Shown here piece after piece: positions 41,901 through 51,462 of a stretch of DNA of 64,000 nt. Position 1 is the first letter of the stretch; each line of letters opens with the position of its first letter. The position numbers and the translations under genes are program-made. Source of the stretch: Pseudocercospora fijiensis CIRAD86 (Eukaryota; Ascomycota; Dothideomycetes; Mycosphaerellales; Mycosphaerellaceae); assembly GCF_000340215.1 (NCBI RefSeq), contig NW_006921532.1, positions 8,871,409 to 8,935,408 of the forward strand, read 5' to 3'. The notes under the pieces are model-generated. The model did not search any database. It was not told where the DNA came from and saw only the letters and a program-made list of their open reading frames with translations.

Positions 41901-42598
41901 AAGCAGAACGCATCTACGGCAGCATCCGCGACCTCCTCGATCTCAAACAAAAACACGCCAACGCCTTCGAAGCGCGCTTCGCCCGCGACCAAGCCGCCGG
42001 AACCCAACGCCAAGGCCAAACAATCATGGTCTTCACCATCGTCACCATAATCTTCCTCCCCCTATCCTTCATCTCCTCCTTCTTCGCCATCAACGTCGAC
42101 GAATTCCCCCACCCCTACGGTCCGAACACGTCGCAATCCCTGCATTTATCTTATGCATCCGCCTACATTTTCGGCATAGGTTTGGCCATCAGTCTACCCT
42201 GTGTCGCTGCGGCGTTGAGTGTCGATCAAATCAATCGTTTCGCTGCTGCGATTAAGCATCGGGTTCATGCGAGATGGTTGAAGATGAAAGCCAAGTGGTA
42301 TCCGGAGGCAGTGCAGCATGAACTGGAGGCTTTGAGTATTGAGAATTCGTTGAGTGTGGCGAGGAGTTTGAGGAGGAGTATGGATGTGAATGGGAACGAG
42401 AATTCTGGGAATTTGAATCTGAATGGAAATGGACATGCGAAGAAGTTTGTGAGTCCTGTGAGGAGGAGTGTGGATTCGACACGGGATGATAGGGAGAATG
42501 GGCTGGGGTACAGAGGTTATGCGTATCGCAGACCTTCGAGGGTTCAAGAATTGGACCTGGAGCGCGGAAGAAGGAATGCGAGGACGGATACACTATAG
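38948..42598 (+). CDS. Ankyrin-repeat protein with C-terminal CorA-like membrane domain
   Basis: Single exon, 1216 residues. Residues about 25-380 are ankyrin repeats ('GKTPLH..A' type: 'RTALHWAAVTDNEEMMKLLL', 'KTALHLAASHNRCHLLQVLL', 'RTPLHVAAEFGNQEAAECLL'). About 510-640 is low-complexity, Lys/Ser/Thr-rich. From about 660 a CorA-like region leads into a long coiled stretch and two membrane segments near 1024-1046 and 1071-1092. CorA-family Mg2+ channels carry G-M-N after the first segment; here the position reads A-I-N ('FFAINVDEF'), so ion conduction is doubtful. Ankyrin-CorA fusions are common in filamentous fungi and largely uncharacterised. The start at 38948 is the first ATG of the frame. 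No RIP is seen. Likely membrane-located, role unknown. Confidence 0.9.
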   Translation: MSKRDVSLHSHDSKHDRPEPRLLRAVEANDILKIRHVIEEAQGQRQLSRNLLSIGLIRACDKDFADVASFLLSKGADPNYASGNKPPALLRAAEYGLARITETLLDHGADIEAREKKRRTSLMTAAWKGHLDIVKLLLARGASLETVDIRGRNVLHNLAADKGDKKTSGKPTNRPRRKWSIDIVHYILGAGINPDEVDALGRTALHWAAVTDNEEMMKLLLTVRFRGESPQARCNARDSRMKTALHLAASHNRCHLLQVLLAHKADVHARSDGGWTALHNACQSGPWSMVKALIDAACDEEERASLINCELLNGRTPLHVAAEFGNQEAAECLLEQPLLKRGVKDRFGTTPLLMAAQHGKTHIAEMLAPWNHIIDLSEDEKDAAKQFMATIVDFGDFRNENRVTRRSVYELLYARDVKDATKHLISTVPKNVKSTKFRWIHLPANNIAWSETLLTKRFLEEGATDIEGYKALESSFSHQHRGQKHHSRFMRPMCQVVQRTTPEGDESGTPAVIVEEADKLSALPGNSTKGKQNEKHTKAPAQTSDAQASAGADTTAAKKHKSGRPPARQDTTETNSTLATSEASMEPKQIKRQETSSTLGSSGAKRGSKNSANRSKKDPSRQQSRGLSLEKSPSRKGVNSACNVFMFMPYLHFETDRRRQEMQRAVENAERLLARQAVSVFADEVLIRAHLTKSSSFLHVRRTLDQFFYHNIDTHSRDCDQVVYRFQKKNKKDEDVDPKIFMVDQLWMWILGKDLVVTSFPQRWRQPRNDPLNVLEGIIEDINSKTREPVQNVYELAISIAGRCYGTFDRHRKGDDDFQFLDMFEASIGAAMDNEASLFQDFSKASRQASEWLHSHKKPNKFAQHLERESKACEHAAKKHPGKGGDLELHLDESDREPQFVDKLLDVGSETDLLAEIKDIRDELDIIRMVLNHQQHLLPDLQRAITNIYKDERSYAQEKKVHKIFGEQEKIIANPLKDIDRMDKQAERIYGSIRDLLDLKQKHANAFEARFARDQAAGTQRQGQTIMVFTIVTIIFLPLSFISSFFAINVDEFPHPYGPNTSQSLHLSYASAYIFGIGLAISLPCVAAALSVDQINRFAAAIKHRVHARWLKMKAKWYPEAVQHELEALSIENSLSVARSLRRSMDVNGNENSGNLNLNGNGHAKKFVSPVRRSVDSTRDDRENGLGYRGYAYRRPSRVQELDLERGRRNARTDTL

Positions 42599-42852
42599 CC
42601 CTCCATCTCTTTGATTGAAGAGAAGATGTCGTATTTGGATGTGAATCGTCTTGATCAGAGTGTCTTCTTCGTTGCGCTGTCTAACCGACTGCGGCATTGC
42701 TGTATCTGTCGCGCTCAGTAGTGAGAACCCATGTCCTCGACATAATAGTACACTCAACCGGATCGCGCCATGCTCAGATCTGGCGTCCCAAACTCCTTAC
42801 TCCTTCCATGGGTATGCTGTTCGTTACTCCTCCAAAATCATTATGCTCGTAA

Positions 42853-43940
42853 TTAATCGCTTCTCAACATGCTCTCTACCAACTCGCCAAGCGGGCCGTA
42901 CCATTCGCCCTTCTTGTTGCCCTTCTCATCAGCCAGACCAAACTCTTCCACGAACAAGACGTAGTGCTTGAAGCCGGTGTTGAGATGTGCTTCTAGGCCG
43001 AGACCACGGACCACACCGTAGTGGTGACAGTAGATGTGTGCGTATATCCGGTACAGTCTCTTGAAGATGGTGCGAATGGTGGACTGGAAGTTGGCGGGGA
43101 ATGCGACGCCCGGGTGTGTTGGAAACACCGAGGGATTGGAGAGATGATTCGAGGTCCAGCTCAGGAGGTGAGAGATGTAGGAGGGAGCCGGAAGGCGTGT
43201 TGGCTTTGGAAACGCTGGAGGGTCGTGCCAGAGGTACTCGAATTCATCGGTAGCTTTCATCTCTGGGCATGACTGTGGTGAGCAGAATTCGGTGATGGCG
43301 CCGTAGAGTAAGTTGATCTGGTTGTAGAAGTCGACCACTGTGAAGGTCAGCTACAACTCTCGTTCCGCCTGACTTGTTCTCACATACCGTTCACAGCAAG
43401 CCACTCATCTCTGTCCTCGCCCTCTGGCAGCTGGACTACTTTGCGTAGACTACCGCTGCCCAGCGTAGCTTCGGCGAACTGCTTCAGCTGCCAGCTATTG
43501 GTGCCTTTGGCGCGCTTCGTAGGCTGAAATGCCTGGGTCTGCCGCGATCGAGCATTGCTGTTGCTGCGAGTCAGAAGATCAGCCTTGTTCAAGATGTCCT
43601 GGATGCCGAAGCCCAGTCCTCGCTGTTGCTGTCGCCCGCGATGCGTCTCATGGTGTCTGTATTCGTGCCTGACTGGGACAGGGATCTGCGACTTGGATGG
43701 TGGACTCGCGCCCTCAAACACGTTCTGGATATGTCTCTGGAGTGGCGATTGATATGTCGCCTTGGGACTTTCCGGATACGGCAGATGCGTGTAGGACTCC
43801 GAGTTGGCGAGGACGTTGCATTGCAGGGCCGGCAGTGGCTTGGGCGATTGCATGTAGGGCTGCGGTGGGGAGTGCGAGGGCTGCTTGTGGTGGTGGGGCT
43901 GGGGCTGGTGGACGAACATTGTGTTGATGAACGAGGTCAT
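42853..43940 (-). CDS. mob1: MOB kinase activator, Mob1-type (mitotic exit/septation network)
   Basis: Exons are 43388-43940 and 42853-43337, with a 50-bp intron (GTATGTG...CACAG). The join gives '[19 protein letters not shown]', which is diagnostic for Mob1. The total is 345 residues. The start is taken at the M of 'MTSFINTMF', which resembles Mob1 N-termini, rather than 81 bases upstream. A Pro/His/Gln-rich N-terminal extension of about 150 residues precedes the conserved domain. Zinc ligands are visible: '[10 protein letters not shown]' and '[10 protein letters not shown]'/'[14 protein letters not shown]'. Mob1 binds and activates NDR/LATS kinases (Dbf2/Sid2-type) at the spindle pole and septum. 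It is convergent with the ankyrin gene. Confidence 0.93.
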
Positions 43941-44880
43941 CTTGGCCGTGTCGCGCGATCTCGACTTGTCGGTCCCGCGATTGCTCAGGTAATGAGTGTA
44001 GTGCCGTCCACTACATTCCACGCGGTCAGCGGGGTGAGTGGTGTATGTTCGGGATTGTCACCACGAACCAGACTACCTCCTAGATCGCGTAATAGTGCCC
44101 TTAGCTGGAGACCGTCGACGGCGGTACTTTTTGAAAGTTGTCCTGCTAGTACTGAACGAGCGCAGATGATATTCTAGCCTCACAGCGCGAGAGGAAAGAA
44201 GTGCTATCTTTTGGGAGTCTCGAATCTGGACTTGCTCAGGGATGTGAAACGTCACTGACCATCCTCCTTGCCAAGACTCAACACAAGCGTCTCACAGGGC
44301 AACCACTTGCAGCACATTCGATACACAACAATAATAATTCAAGACATCTAACATACTGCATGATGGCCATGTGCACATGCTTGCAGACCAGACCATGCTA
44401 TCCGTCATCGCGAGCAAAGGGTGGCACCTCTCCTTGTAACAAAGTGAGCTGGAGATCTACCGAAAGTCAAACGTGAAATGTGGCAGAGGTGGATATGAGA
44501 CTATGATGAGACTGGTAGCCTCTATTTTCGACTTTTGTGCCGCCAGCCAAAAGGCGGCATTCGCTGACAAGTATCATTGATCTAAATATCAAAGGTACGA
44601 TGGCGACCATGTCGTTGCTCTGCGCCATTTTCGGCTCTTAGGATGTAGTCGTACAGCTCCAGAACTGTGCCGTTCTCGTGATGATCTTTTTAAGAAACAA
44701 GTGCTCGCCGCCCAATGCATACATAATGAAAGGCTTCCAGTCCGAGGGTGCCGATGTTTAGAATCAGTCGTCCGATATTCATAGGTCGTTGGCCTCGCTC
44801 ATATCGAGTGTCGGTGCGACAGGGTCGATTTGGTACATCCGGTGTGCGCTGCGTTGGCTCAAGATGGCAGTTTCGCAGTA
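43941..44880. other. Intergenic region between mob1 and the Nudix gene
   Basis: No convincing gene. Base composition is normal. It should contain the mob1 promoter (minus strand) and the 3' UTR of the Nudix gene. Short ORFs here lack codon structure or homology that I can recognise. Confidence 0.6.
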
Positions 44881-45462
44881 CTACCGCTTGATACTGCTTC
44901 GCTCCAGCGCCTCCAGGAGCTCCGGACGATCTTGTAGCAGGTCTCTGGCTGTGCGGAAGGTCATCCACTGCCGATCTCGCTTGTGTGCCTCGGGCCAGTT
45001 CTCGCGTGTGACGGTTACAATGACCTCGTAGAATTTGTACAATGCCTTTGGCGCTAGAGCGCCATACTTGGCAATTGATGCTGCGCTTCTCTTCTCCTCG
45101 ATATTGCCAAGATCTTTTTGAATGCGACACTCGATACCTGCTTCCTCCCAGGCTTCGCGACAGGCGGCTTCTTGAGCGGTGGCCTCGTCGGTCTCCCAGC
45201 CGCCTTTGGGGAGCACCCAACCTTTACGGCTGGAGCTCTGGATGAGCATGACATAGGTACGGTCAGCGTTGAGTGGCACGACGCCGGCTACGAGACGCTC
45301 GCCATTGGGACCATATCTGCAAGCACGTGACTCAGTAAAAGTTCGACTTCACATGAAAGAGCAATTTTTGTGAATCGCAATTGGTCTTGAGCCGACTCAC
45401 CGCTGCTTGTCCCGGCCTTGTCTGGAGGTCATTGACCTCTCTCCGGCCTGCTGTTGCGCCAT
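44881..45462 (-). CDS. Nudix hydrolase, diphosphoinositol-polyphosphate type
   Basis: Exons are 45401-45462 and 44881-45316, with an 84-bp intron (GTGAGT...TTGCAG). The protein is 165 residues. The first exon encodes 'MAQQQAGERSMTSRQG', and the join gives 'RYGPNGERLVAGVVPL'. The Nudix box is complete: 'GGWETDEATAQEAACREA' followed by W-E-E-A-G, fitting G-x5-E-x7-R-E-U-x-E-E-x-G-U. The preceding 'KGWVLPKGG' is typical of the DIPP/Aps1 group, which hydrolyses diphosphoinositol polyphosphates and diadenosine polyphosphates. The substrate is inferred from the family. The short size fits the family. Confidence 0.9.
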
Positions 45463-46066
45463 TGCGGACGACAGCGAAAGGTCTAGTCCACGAAAGATGG
45501 TAAAAGTGGGACGGAGGGACGGAGCAAAGGGTATGCTATCGACGCGTGGCGAGCTTGGGGCGGTGATTTGAGGCGGTCACACGACGCTCGTATGCGGTAT
45601 ACCAGCAAGGCTGGTCGAAGGGAGTGGATGGGCCGCCAAGCGCACAGCGAGAGTAATCAAAGAAGGCGATGGACAGAATCCTCATACCCGCTTGCGCCGG
45701 GTCTGCGGACGGGAGATGGGCCTTGGTAGGCGTGAAGAGCCTCGCGTGGTCGTCTGCATCGTGAATGTAGGAGGGTGAAGAATGAGGGTCGGGCAGTTAT
45801 TATAGTGGTTCGCAGCACGTGCCCTGCCCGTCGCAAGGCAAGGCGATTTCCGCCGTGTGCACTACTACCGTATTTGAGCGCGAGCGCCGGACGAGAACGA
45901 TGGGCGTGGGCGTGGGCATTATTGTCTAGCTCGGAACTAGATGGAATGGCTAGTTCCTTGCGAAGCCTATATGCGGCGGCGGCACAGCGAACGAGCGTGC
46001 GGTGAGCCTGTCATCTTTGGTTGAGAAGAGGATGAGGGCGCACGCAAAAGGTGGACGGCCGCGCTA
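45463..46066. other. Nudix promoter region, no gene
   Basis: GC-rich single-copy DNA up to the transposon boundary, with GTGGGC repeats near 45901-45918. A small inverted repeat GGAACTAG/CTAGTTCC lies at 45933-45957. I recognise no gene. Confidence 0.6.
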
Positions 46067-49000
46067 TCCGGGGTTGCGTCAGCCCACTTCACCCCTCGCC
46101 TGCGCTCGGGGGATTAAGCTATACGCAAAATCGGGATTTGTTAGTAGGCTACACGCAAAACTCGATTAAACGTACATTATAACGCACATATAATAGGAAG
46201 CTAAGTATAAGTGCGATTATAGTTAAGAAGCAGTAGATTTCCGGCATATTAACGACTAAATTGCGACGGTATATAGTTACGTATATAGTCAAAATGGACC
46301 TATACTCGGCCTCCGCGCATACCTCGTATTAACTATATAGTTAATTACCTTATAAGTCGGCCTATATGTCTATTATATAATTGCTATCTCTTCTTGTTAG
46401 CTAAATAGCTAACTACTATATCTACTATCTACCTCTTTAAGCTTAATAGGGTTGCTCTTACTACTAGCAATTACAATAGCGCCTCTATAACGGTTAGACT
46501 TCTTCGGAGCTTCGTAGAAATAGCGCTTACTTTATATAGACTCGTAGCGGTAGCGAGGAGGTACTAAATAAGGCTAAATTACAGTATATACTATATCTTC
46601 GTTAAGTAGCGCCTCGTCTTGTTATAGCTAGTCCAATCGTATATTAGGCTCTTACGCGAATAGGCTATTCAGTCGTCGCCTTAGCTTAACGGTCTATACT
46701 AGAATATCGCCTTCTTCGTAGTTATAAGTGCGAGTCGGTAGTTCTAGTGTCCTTATCGGACTCTACGTATATACTATATCGCCGCTCTCGGTAGAGTAAG
46801 TAGAGCGCCTATAGAAGTAGATGTCCTTAGTATATAGATCGCTAGTCTTCTTTAATATAAGGTTGTTATTTAAAGCGAGAAGTCGCTTATCGAAGACTCG
46901 TCGTAGCGGCTTATCGATAGCCTACAATTTAACGTCTATCTACTTAGTCTTGCTATTGTTATTAAATACGACTCGGAATACCTTACTATACTTAAGTCGA
47001 TAGGTACGTACCTTGTTATATACACTCTATGCCTCTTAGAGCATCTTCCGGCGGTCGTTATTAGCTAGGTCCTTATCTTATTATATAAGTTATAACCGCA
47101 ATTTATCTGCCTCGATAGCACCTGCTCTTATAAGCCGATTAGGTTGCTCCTTCTAGCGCTTCTTTATACGCTTAACTAGACTCGTAGACTAGTATTTGCG
47201 CTTGTATTCCTCGCCTTTGCAAATAGCGGCGCTAACTAATATCTCGTAGGCTCTTTTAGCGTCCTTTATAGGCGACGAGGAAAAGGGGTTAAATGTTAAT
47301 AATAGGTCGATACCTTCCGGAGCTAGTTTTAGATAATAACGTCGGAAGCTCTTGCGAGCTTGTATAGCCTTACGAGACGCTCTAATCTTCCGAGGGCTCG
47401 TTATCGTAGTAAGAAGCTAGTCTAGCAACTCGGGAGTAGGTGTCCGCCGCGGTAGTAGTAGTAACGATAGCATGCCCTAAGCAATTACGTTTTCAAGGTC
47501 CTATAAATAAGAGCGATTATTAGCGAGATGCTAGCTATTAGGATCGACAATAGTAGGCTCTGCTAAACGCTCTTGCTTAACCGACGCTAAGTGCTCCTGC
47601 TAAGCGGCCTCCGCTATTACTAGAGATTCCTCGTATTAAGCTTCTTCCTATTAGAGCTTACTCTCGATTGCTTGCTAGTTCTAGTTATAGTTAGTAGCCC
47701 TATACTAATCTCGAATATACTTGCAAGGGACCTCCCTATCTACTAGGAATATACCTGTCTTGCGAAACGCCGCCCTTATATTATACCTTATAAAAGTCTT
47801 TACCCGGATAGCTAAGAGCGCCTATATAAACTTAGATATACTAAATTCACTAACACTACGATATATAGCTTCTAAGACCGCTTGCCTATGCCTCAACTTG
47901 TATACCTAGAATAGTATAACGTTAAGAGGTTGTATAAAGTGCGAAGTGTATAGTTATAGGCTCTATAATTGAATCTTATAGCGCTTTATAAAGGCAGCGA
48001 ATTCTTTAAAGCAGTAGGAGCCGTAATTGTCGCATAATAGCACCCTCTACTTATTCGGATTATTAGGTCTCGTCTTCCGTTTAAACTAGCGGATATAGTA
48101 TATAGCAGTATCGTCTGTTATATAGCTAGAGTCGTTAATAGTAATTAGGAAGTTATCTTTGCCTATTATTGTTAGTAGGTAACGTTGTTCTTGCCTAAGG
48201 TAATAGCAATAGACTAACCTTCTTTAGGGACCTAACGCTTTTGAACTATTACTACTTTAATAATTAACTAATAGTCTATTGCCTTACTATAGGTATTAAC
48301 GCTCTCGACGATAGTAATATATATCCGGTTGCTATTATACTCGGTCTACGCGCGCCGCTTCGTATCTATTATAACGACGTACTCGTTGCTACTAATACCG
48401 ACTCGAAATCCGGTCTCGTCGAAATTCTATATATTCCGCGGCTTTACATTTAGTCGCTTTAGCATTGCCTTAAACCTATTAAACTAGCTCCTTATAGTAG
48501 AAGGGTCGTACGCCTCCTTACGCTGCACTTTAATAGATTTAGACTTAACCTTGCTAAGTCTATAGCGACTAAGAAAGCGGTCCGCCTAATCTACGCTAAA
48601 TAGTACGATTGTATCCTTCGGCACCCCTTCTAGTAGTATACTAACTATTATTTCTATCGCTATAATAGCGACTAACGCTACTAGTAAGAATATACCTATC
48701 TCGTCCCTTTTTCGACAATAATCCGCTAGCGCTAGTTCCTAAGATCTATCTAGCTTAGTATTTATTACGTTACGCGATATTAGCGATCTACGACCTCTTA
48801 ACCGCTAGTAAATACGATAATATAGGTCCGCTGCCTTCTTACTCTTATAAAGCGCTCGAAGGCTAACTTTTAACAATTTGGCCTCTAATTCGCGGTACTT
48901 CGAAACCACTCGATTTACTACCCTCTCCGCCCTCTCTGTCTCTATTAATCGCTCGGCGCGCACCCTCTTAACAACCTTTCCGACCTTCTTACGCCCTATA

Positions 49001-49327
49001 CCGATAAACAGATACTATATATATACTAGAAGAAAGAGAATACGAAGAATACGCGTTTAGAATAAGGTGGACGCGCCTGCTAAGGAGGCTAAGGAGATTA
49101 TATAAGAAATAGCGGTAGCGAGGTCTATAGTTACTATATACTTAGATAACCTCGCTAATATAATATTTAGACTAGCGGTTCGATACTTCATATACCTAGA
49201 TATCTATATAGGACTAGAAGGTGCGACTATATCGAGTTTTACGTATAGCCTACTAACAAATCGCGATTTTGCGTATAGCTCAAACCCCCGCGACCGCGGG
49301 GTGAAGTGTGACTGACGAAACCCCGGA
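46067..49327 (-). mobile_element. Pogo/Fot1-like DNA transposon (Tc1/mariner superfamily)
   Basis: 3261 bp bounded by TA (46065-46066 and 49328-49329). Imperfect terminal inverted repeats of roughly 100 bp start TCCGGGGTT and contain an AGCTATACGCAAAATCG block. One transposase reads on the minus strand. The interior is strongly RIP-mutated, but the outer 50-60 bases at each end are not, and the two inverted repeats have diverged. Confidence 0.9.
46400..49050 (-). pseudogene. Pogo/Fot1-like DDE transposase
   Basis: The minus-strand frame has RIP stops. The DDE core includes 'NFDETGFRVGISSNEYVV' near 48400-48450 and 'LLCDNYGSYCFKEFAAFIK' near 48010-48060, followed by 'LYTSHFIQPLNVILFQVYK' (T-S-H-x2-Q-P-L-D before RIP). 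An extended charged C-terminal part ends near 46400 ('AIVIASSKSNPIKLKEVD'). Family members bind DNA through an N-terminal CENPB-type helix-turn-helix, presumably 48600-49050 here; I did not resolve it. Continuity of the whole frame was checked only in parts. Confidence 0.8.
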
Positions 49328-49590
49328 TATCACCAGCCCAGCAGATCGCCCGGCGAGCTCTCGTGCGTTTTGCTACAGTATTCTAGACCTCACTGCATGT
49401 ACAACGGCACCGCTGACCCATGCCACCTGGGCCACCCTGAGCGCGACCCTGAGCGCGACCCTGAGCTCACCGCGCTTGCGCGCCACGCTGCCGACATAAA
49501 ATAATCCCACTCTCCCGCTCGACATCTGCGCCGGCGGCAGCTCCATCCAACCTAGCGCCTGCAACTCCTGTGTGTCCTGCAGAGGGCAGC

Positions 49591-51462
49591 ATGAGCTCCC
49601 CAGGCCCAGCGCGGTCTCTTTTGACACCAATAGGTAAGCTGTTCTCGGCCTCGTGTTCGCGCGCACGCCTTGGATATGTCAGTCTGCGCACTGCACATCC
49701 CAGAGCTCTCCAGCTGAGCTCCAATGCTACCGCTGTGCACCATACCACCAACACTGTCCACGTCACAGTCGACTTCCACAGTATCGAGGCTAAGGATCGT
49801 GTTGGCTAGGATACCAGAGTGGTGATTGCGGATACTGCAAAGCAGAGCATTCAAGTCAGCGAACTCCCGACTCTCGTGCGTTTCCGATCGCCCTTGACGC
49901 AGACCGCCCCTTCCCACGTCTCTCTTTCGTAATACATCTCATCATACACCTGCATTCTGTCGGATCTTTTGCAAGTCATGGCTCAAGGAACGACGAATCG
50001 TCGGGCTAGCACCCTTCTGACCTGCAGCTCGCAGGCGCATCGTACTATGCCCGAACGAAGAGACTGAGTCCTGAGCACTACCAGCAGCTGATGGACCGAG
50101 GATGGAGACGATCTGGCAGCCTCCTCTACATTCCGGACGCATCGCGCTCCTGCTGTCCGCACTACACGATCAGGTATGACCAGTATTGTGATACTGCATC
50201 TGCCTTGCCCTACTGACTGACTAGATTGCTGGCGTCAGAATTTAAGCCTTCTCGTGACCAGCGGCAGGCATTAAATCGATGGAATCGCTATGTGACTGGC
50301 GAAAAGTACCTCGAGGAATCAAGCAAGAATTTCCCGAAGACCAAAGAGTATGTATCCCAAGAAGTCTAGGAAACGCGTGGACTGAATGATACCAGGGAGA
50401 AGAAGCGGCAGAATGAGGGATTTGATCTTATCTCATCAGTCCATGAAGCCGAGTCGCCCAACCTCAAACCGGGCATTGATCCAGATCATCAATTAGAGGT
50501 ATCGCTCGAGCCTGACAAGTTCACGGAAGAAAAGTTCGAACTGTTTGACAACTATCAACGGCACGTGCATCACGACGGTGACGACGACATCAGCCGTTCT
50601 GGCTTCAAGCGCTTTCTTTGTGACTCGCCCATTGTCCGGCGCGTAGATGCCGATGGCAAGAGACTGGGCAGCTATCACCAGTGCTATAGACTAAATGGTC
50701 GGCTGGTAGCAATGGCTGTGCTTGATCTCTTGCCTCATGCCGTAAGTGGCGTGTACTTCCTCTATCACAGCGACTTCGCAAAATGGTCGTTCGGAAAACT
50801 TTCTGCGCTGAGAGAAGCAGCTCTTGCGCTTGAAGACGGCTACAATTACTACTACATGGGCTACTACATTCACTGCTGTAGGAAGATGCGGTACAAAGGA
50901 GATTACAAGCCACAGCACGTACTCGATCTCAACAACATGCAATGGCAGCCATTAAACGACGAGCTTCGGCATCTGATGGAGACAAGAAAGTGGGCTAGCG
51001 TGTCCAAGGAGCGGGAAAGACAATCACTGTTGCGAGCTGCAGATTCTGGCAACTCGGATGCAGATGTTCAGGAACAGATGCCGAATCGAGCATTAGCTGA
51101 AGCCATGGACGACGTGCTTTACCCGACACCACTAGAAGCGATGCACTCTGGTCTCTCGCTCCTTCAATTAGGTATGCCAGGTGTGATGACCTTGGAAACT
51201 TTACAGCAGGCCGTAGATCTTGATAATATGAAGATCTTTCTCAAGAATGCCGGAGTTCACCCAACACAGGTACGTCGTCTTCTAGCTGAGCATCCTGCTG
51301 CCAGCCGCATGAATGTTCTCGCTGACTATCGGCTCACAGAACATCGTCTCCTGGGACACGGGATCACCGCTGGACAAGACCACGCTCAAAGGCCTGTTCG
51401 CAGAATTTGCCGCTGCTGTGGGGCCAGTCATCGCCCGGGATGCTATTGTCGACTTCAGCTGA
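49591..51462 (+). CDS. ate1: Arginyl-tRNA--protein transferase (N-degron pathway)
   Basis: Six exons: 49591-49633, 49810-49854, 50035-50173, 50225-50347, 50396-51269 and 51340-51462; together 448 residues. All joins keep frame and rebuild conserved ATE1 sequence: 'LTPIGYQSGDCGYCKAEHSS', 'ASYYARTKRLSPEHYQ', 'MDRGWRRSG' and 'SCCPHYTIR'. The C-terminal part has 'GSYHQCYRLNGRLVAMAVLD' and 'LPHAVSGVYFLYHSDF'. ATE1 moves arginine from Arg-tRNA to N-terminal Asp/Glu (or oxidised Cys) so that the N-degron ubiquitin ligase can target the protein. The C-G-Y-C and C-C cysteines belong to the N-terminal metal/Fe-S-binding motif. Intron 2 starts GTCAGC, a weaker donor, so that junction is the least certain. 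Confidence 0.92.

Noticed and set aside
41210..42019. Long minus-strand ORF (269 codons)
   Set aside because: It is a shadow of the ankyrin/CorA gene, caused by its codon bias.
44690..45220. Minus-strand ORF of 176 codons overlapping the Nudix gene
   Set aside because: It is a different frame from the complete Nudix box and has no family motif.
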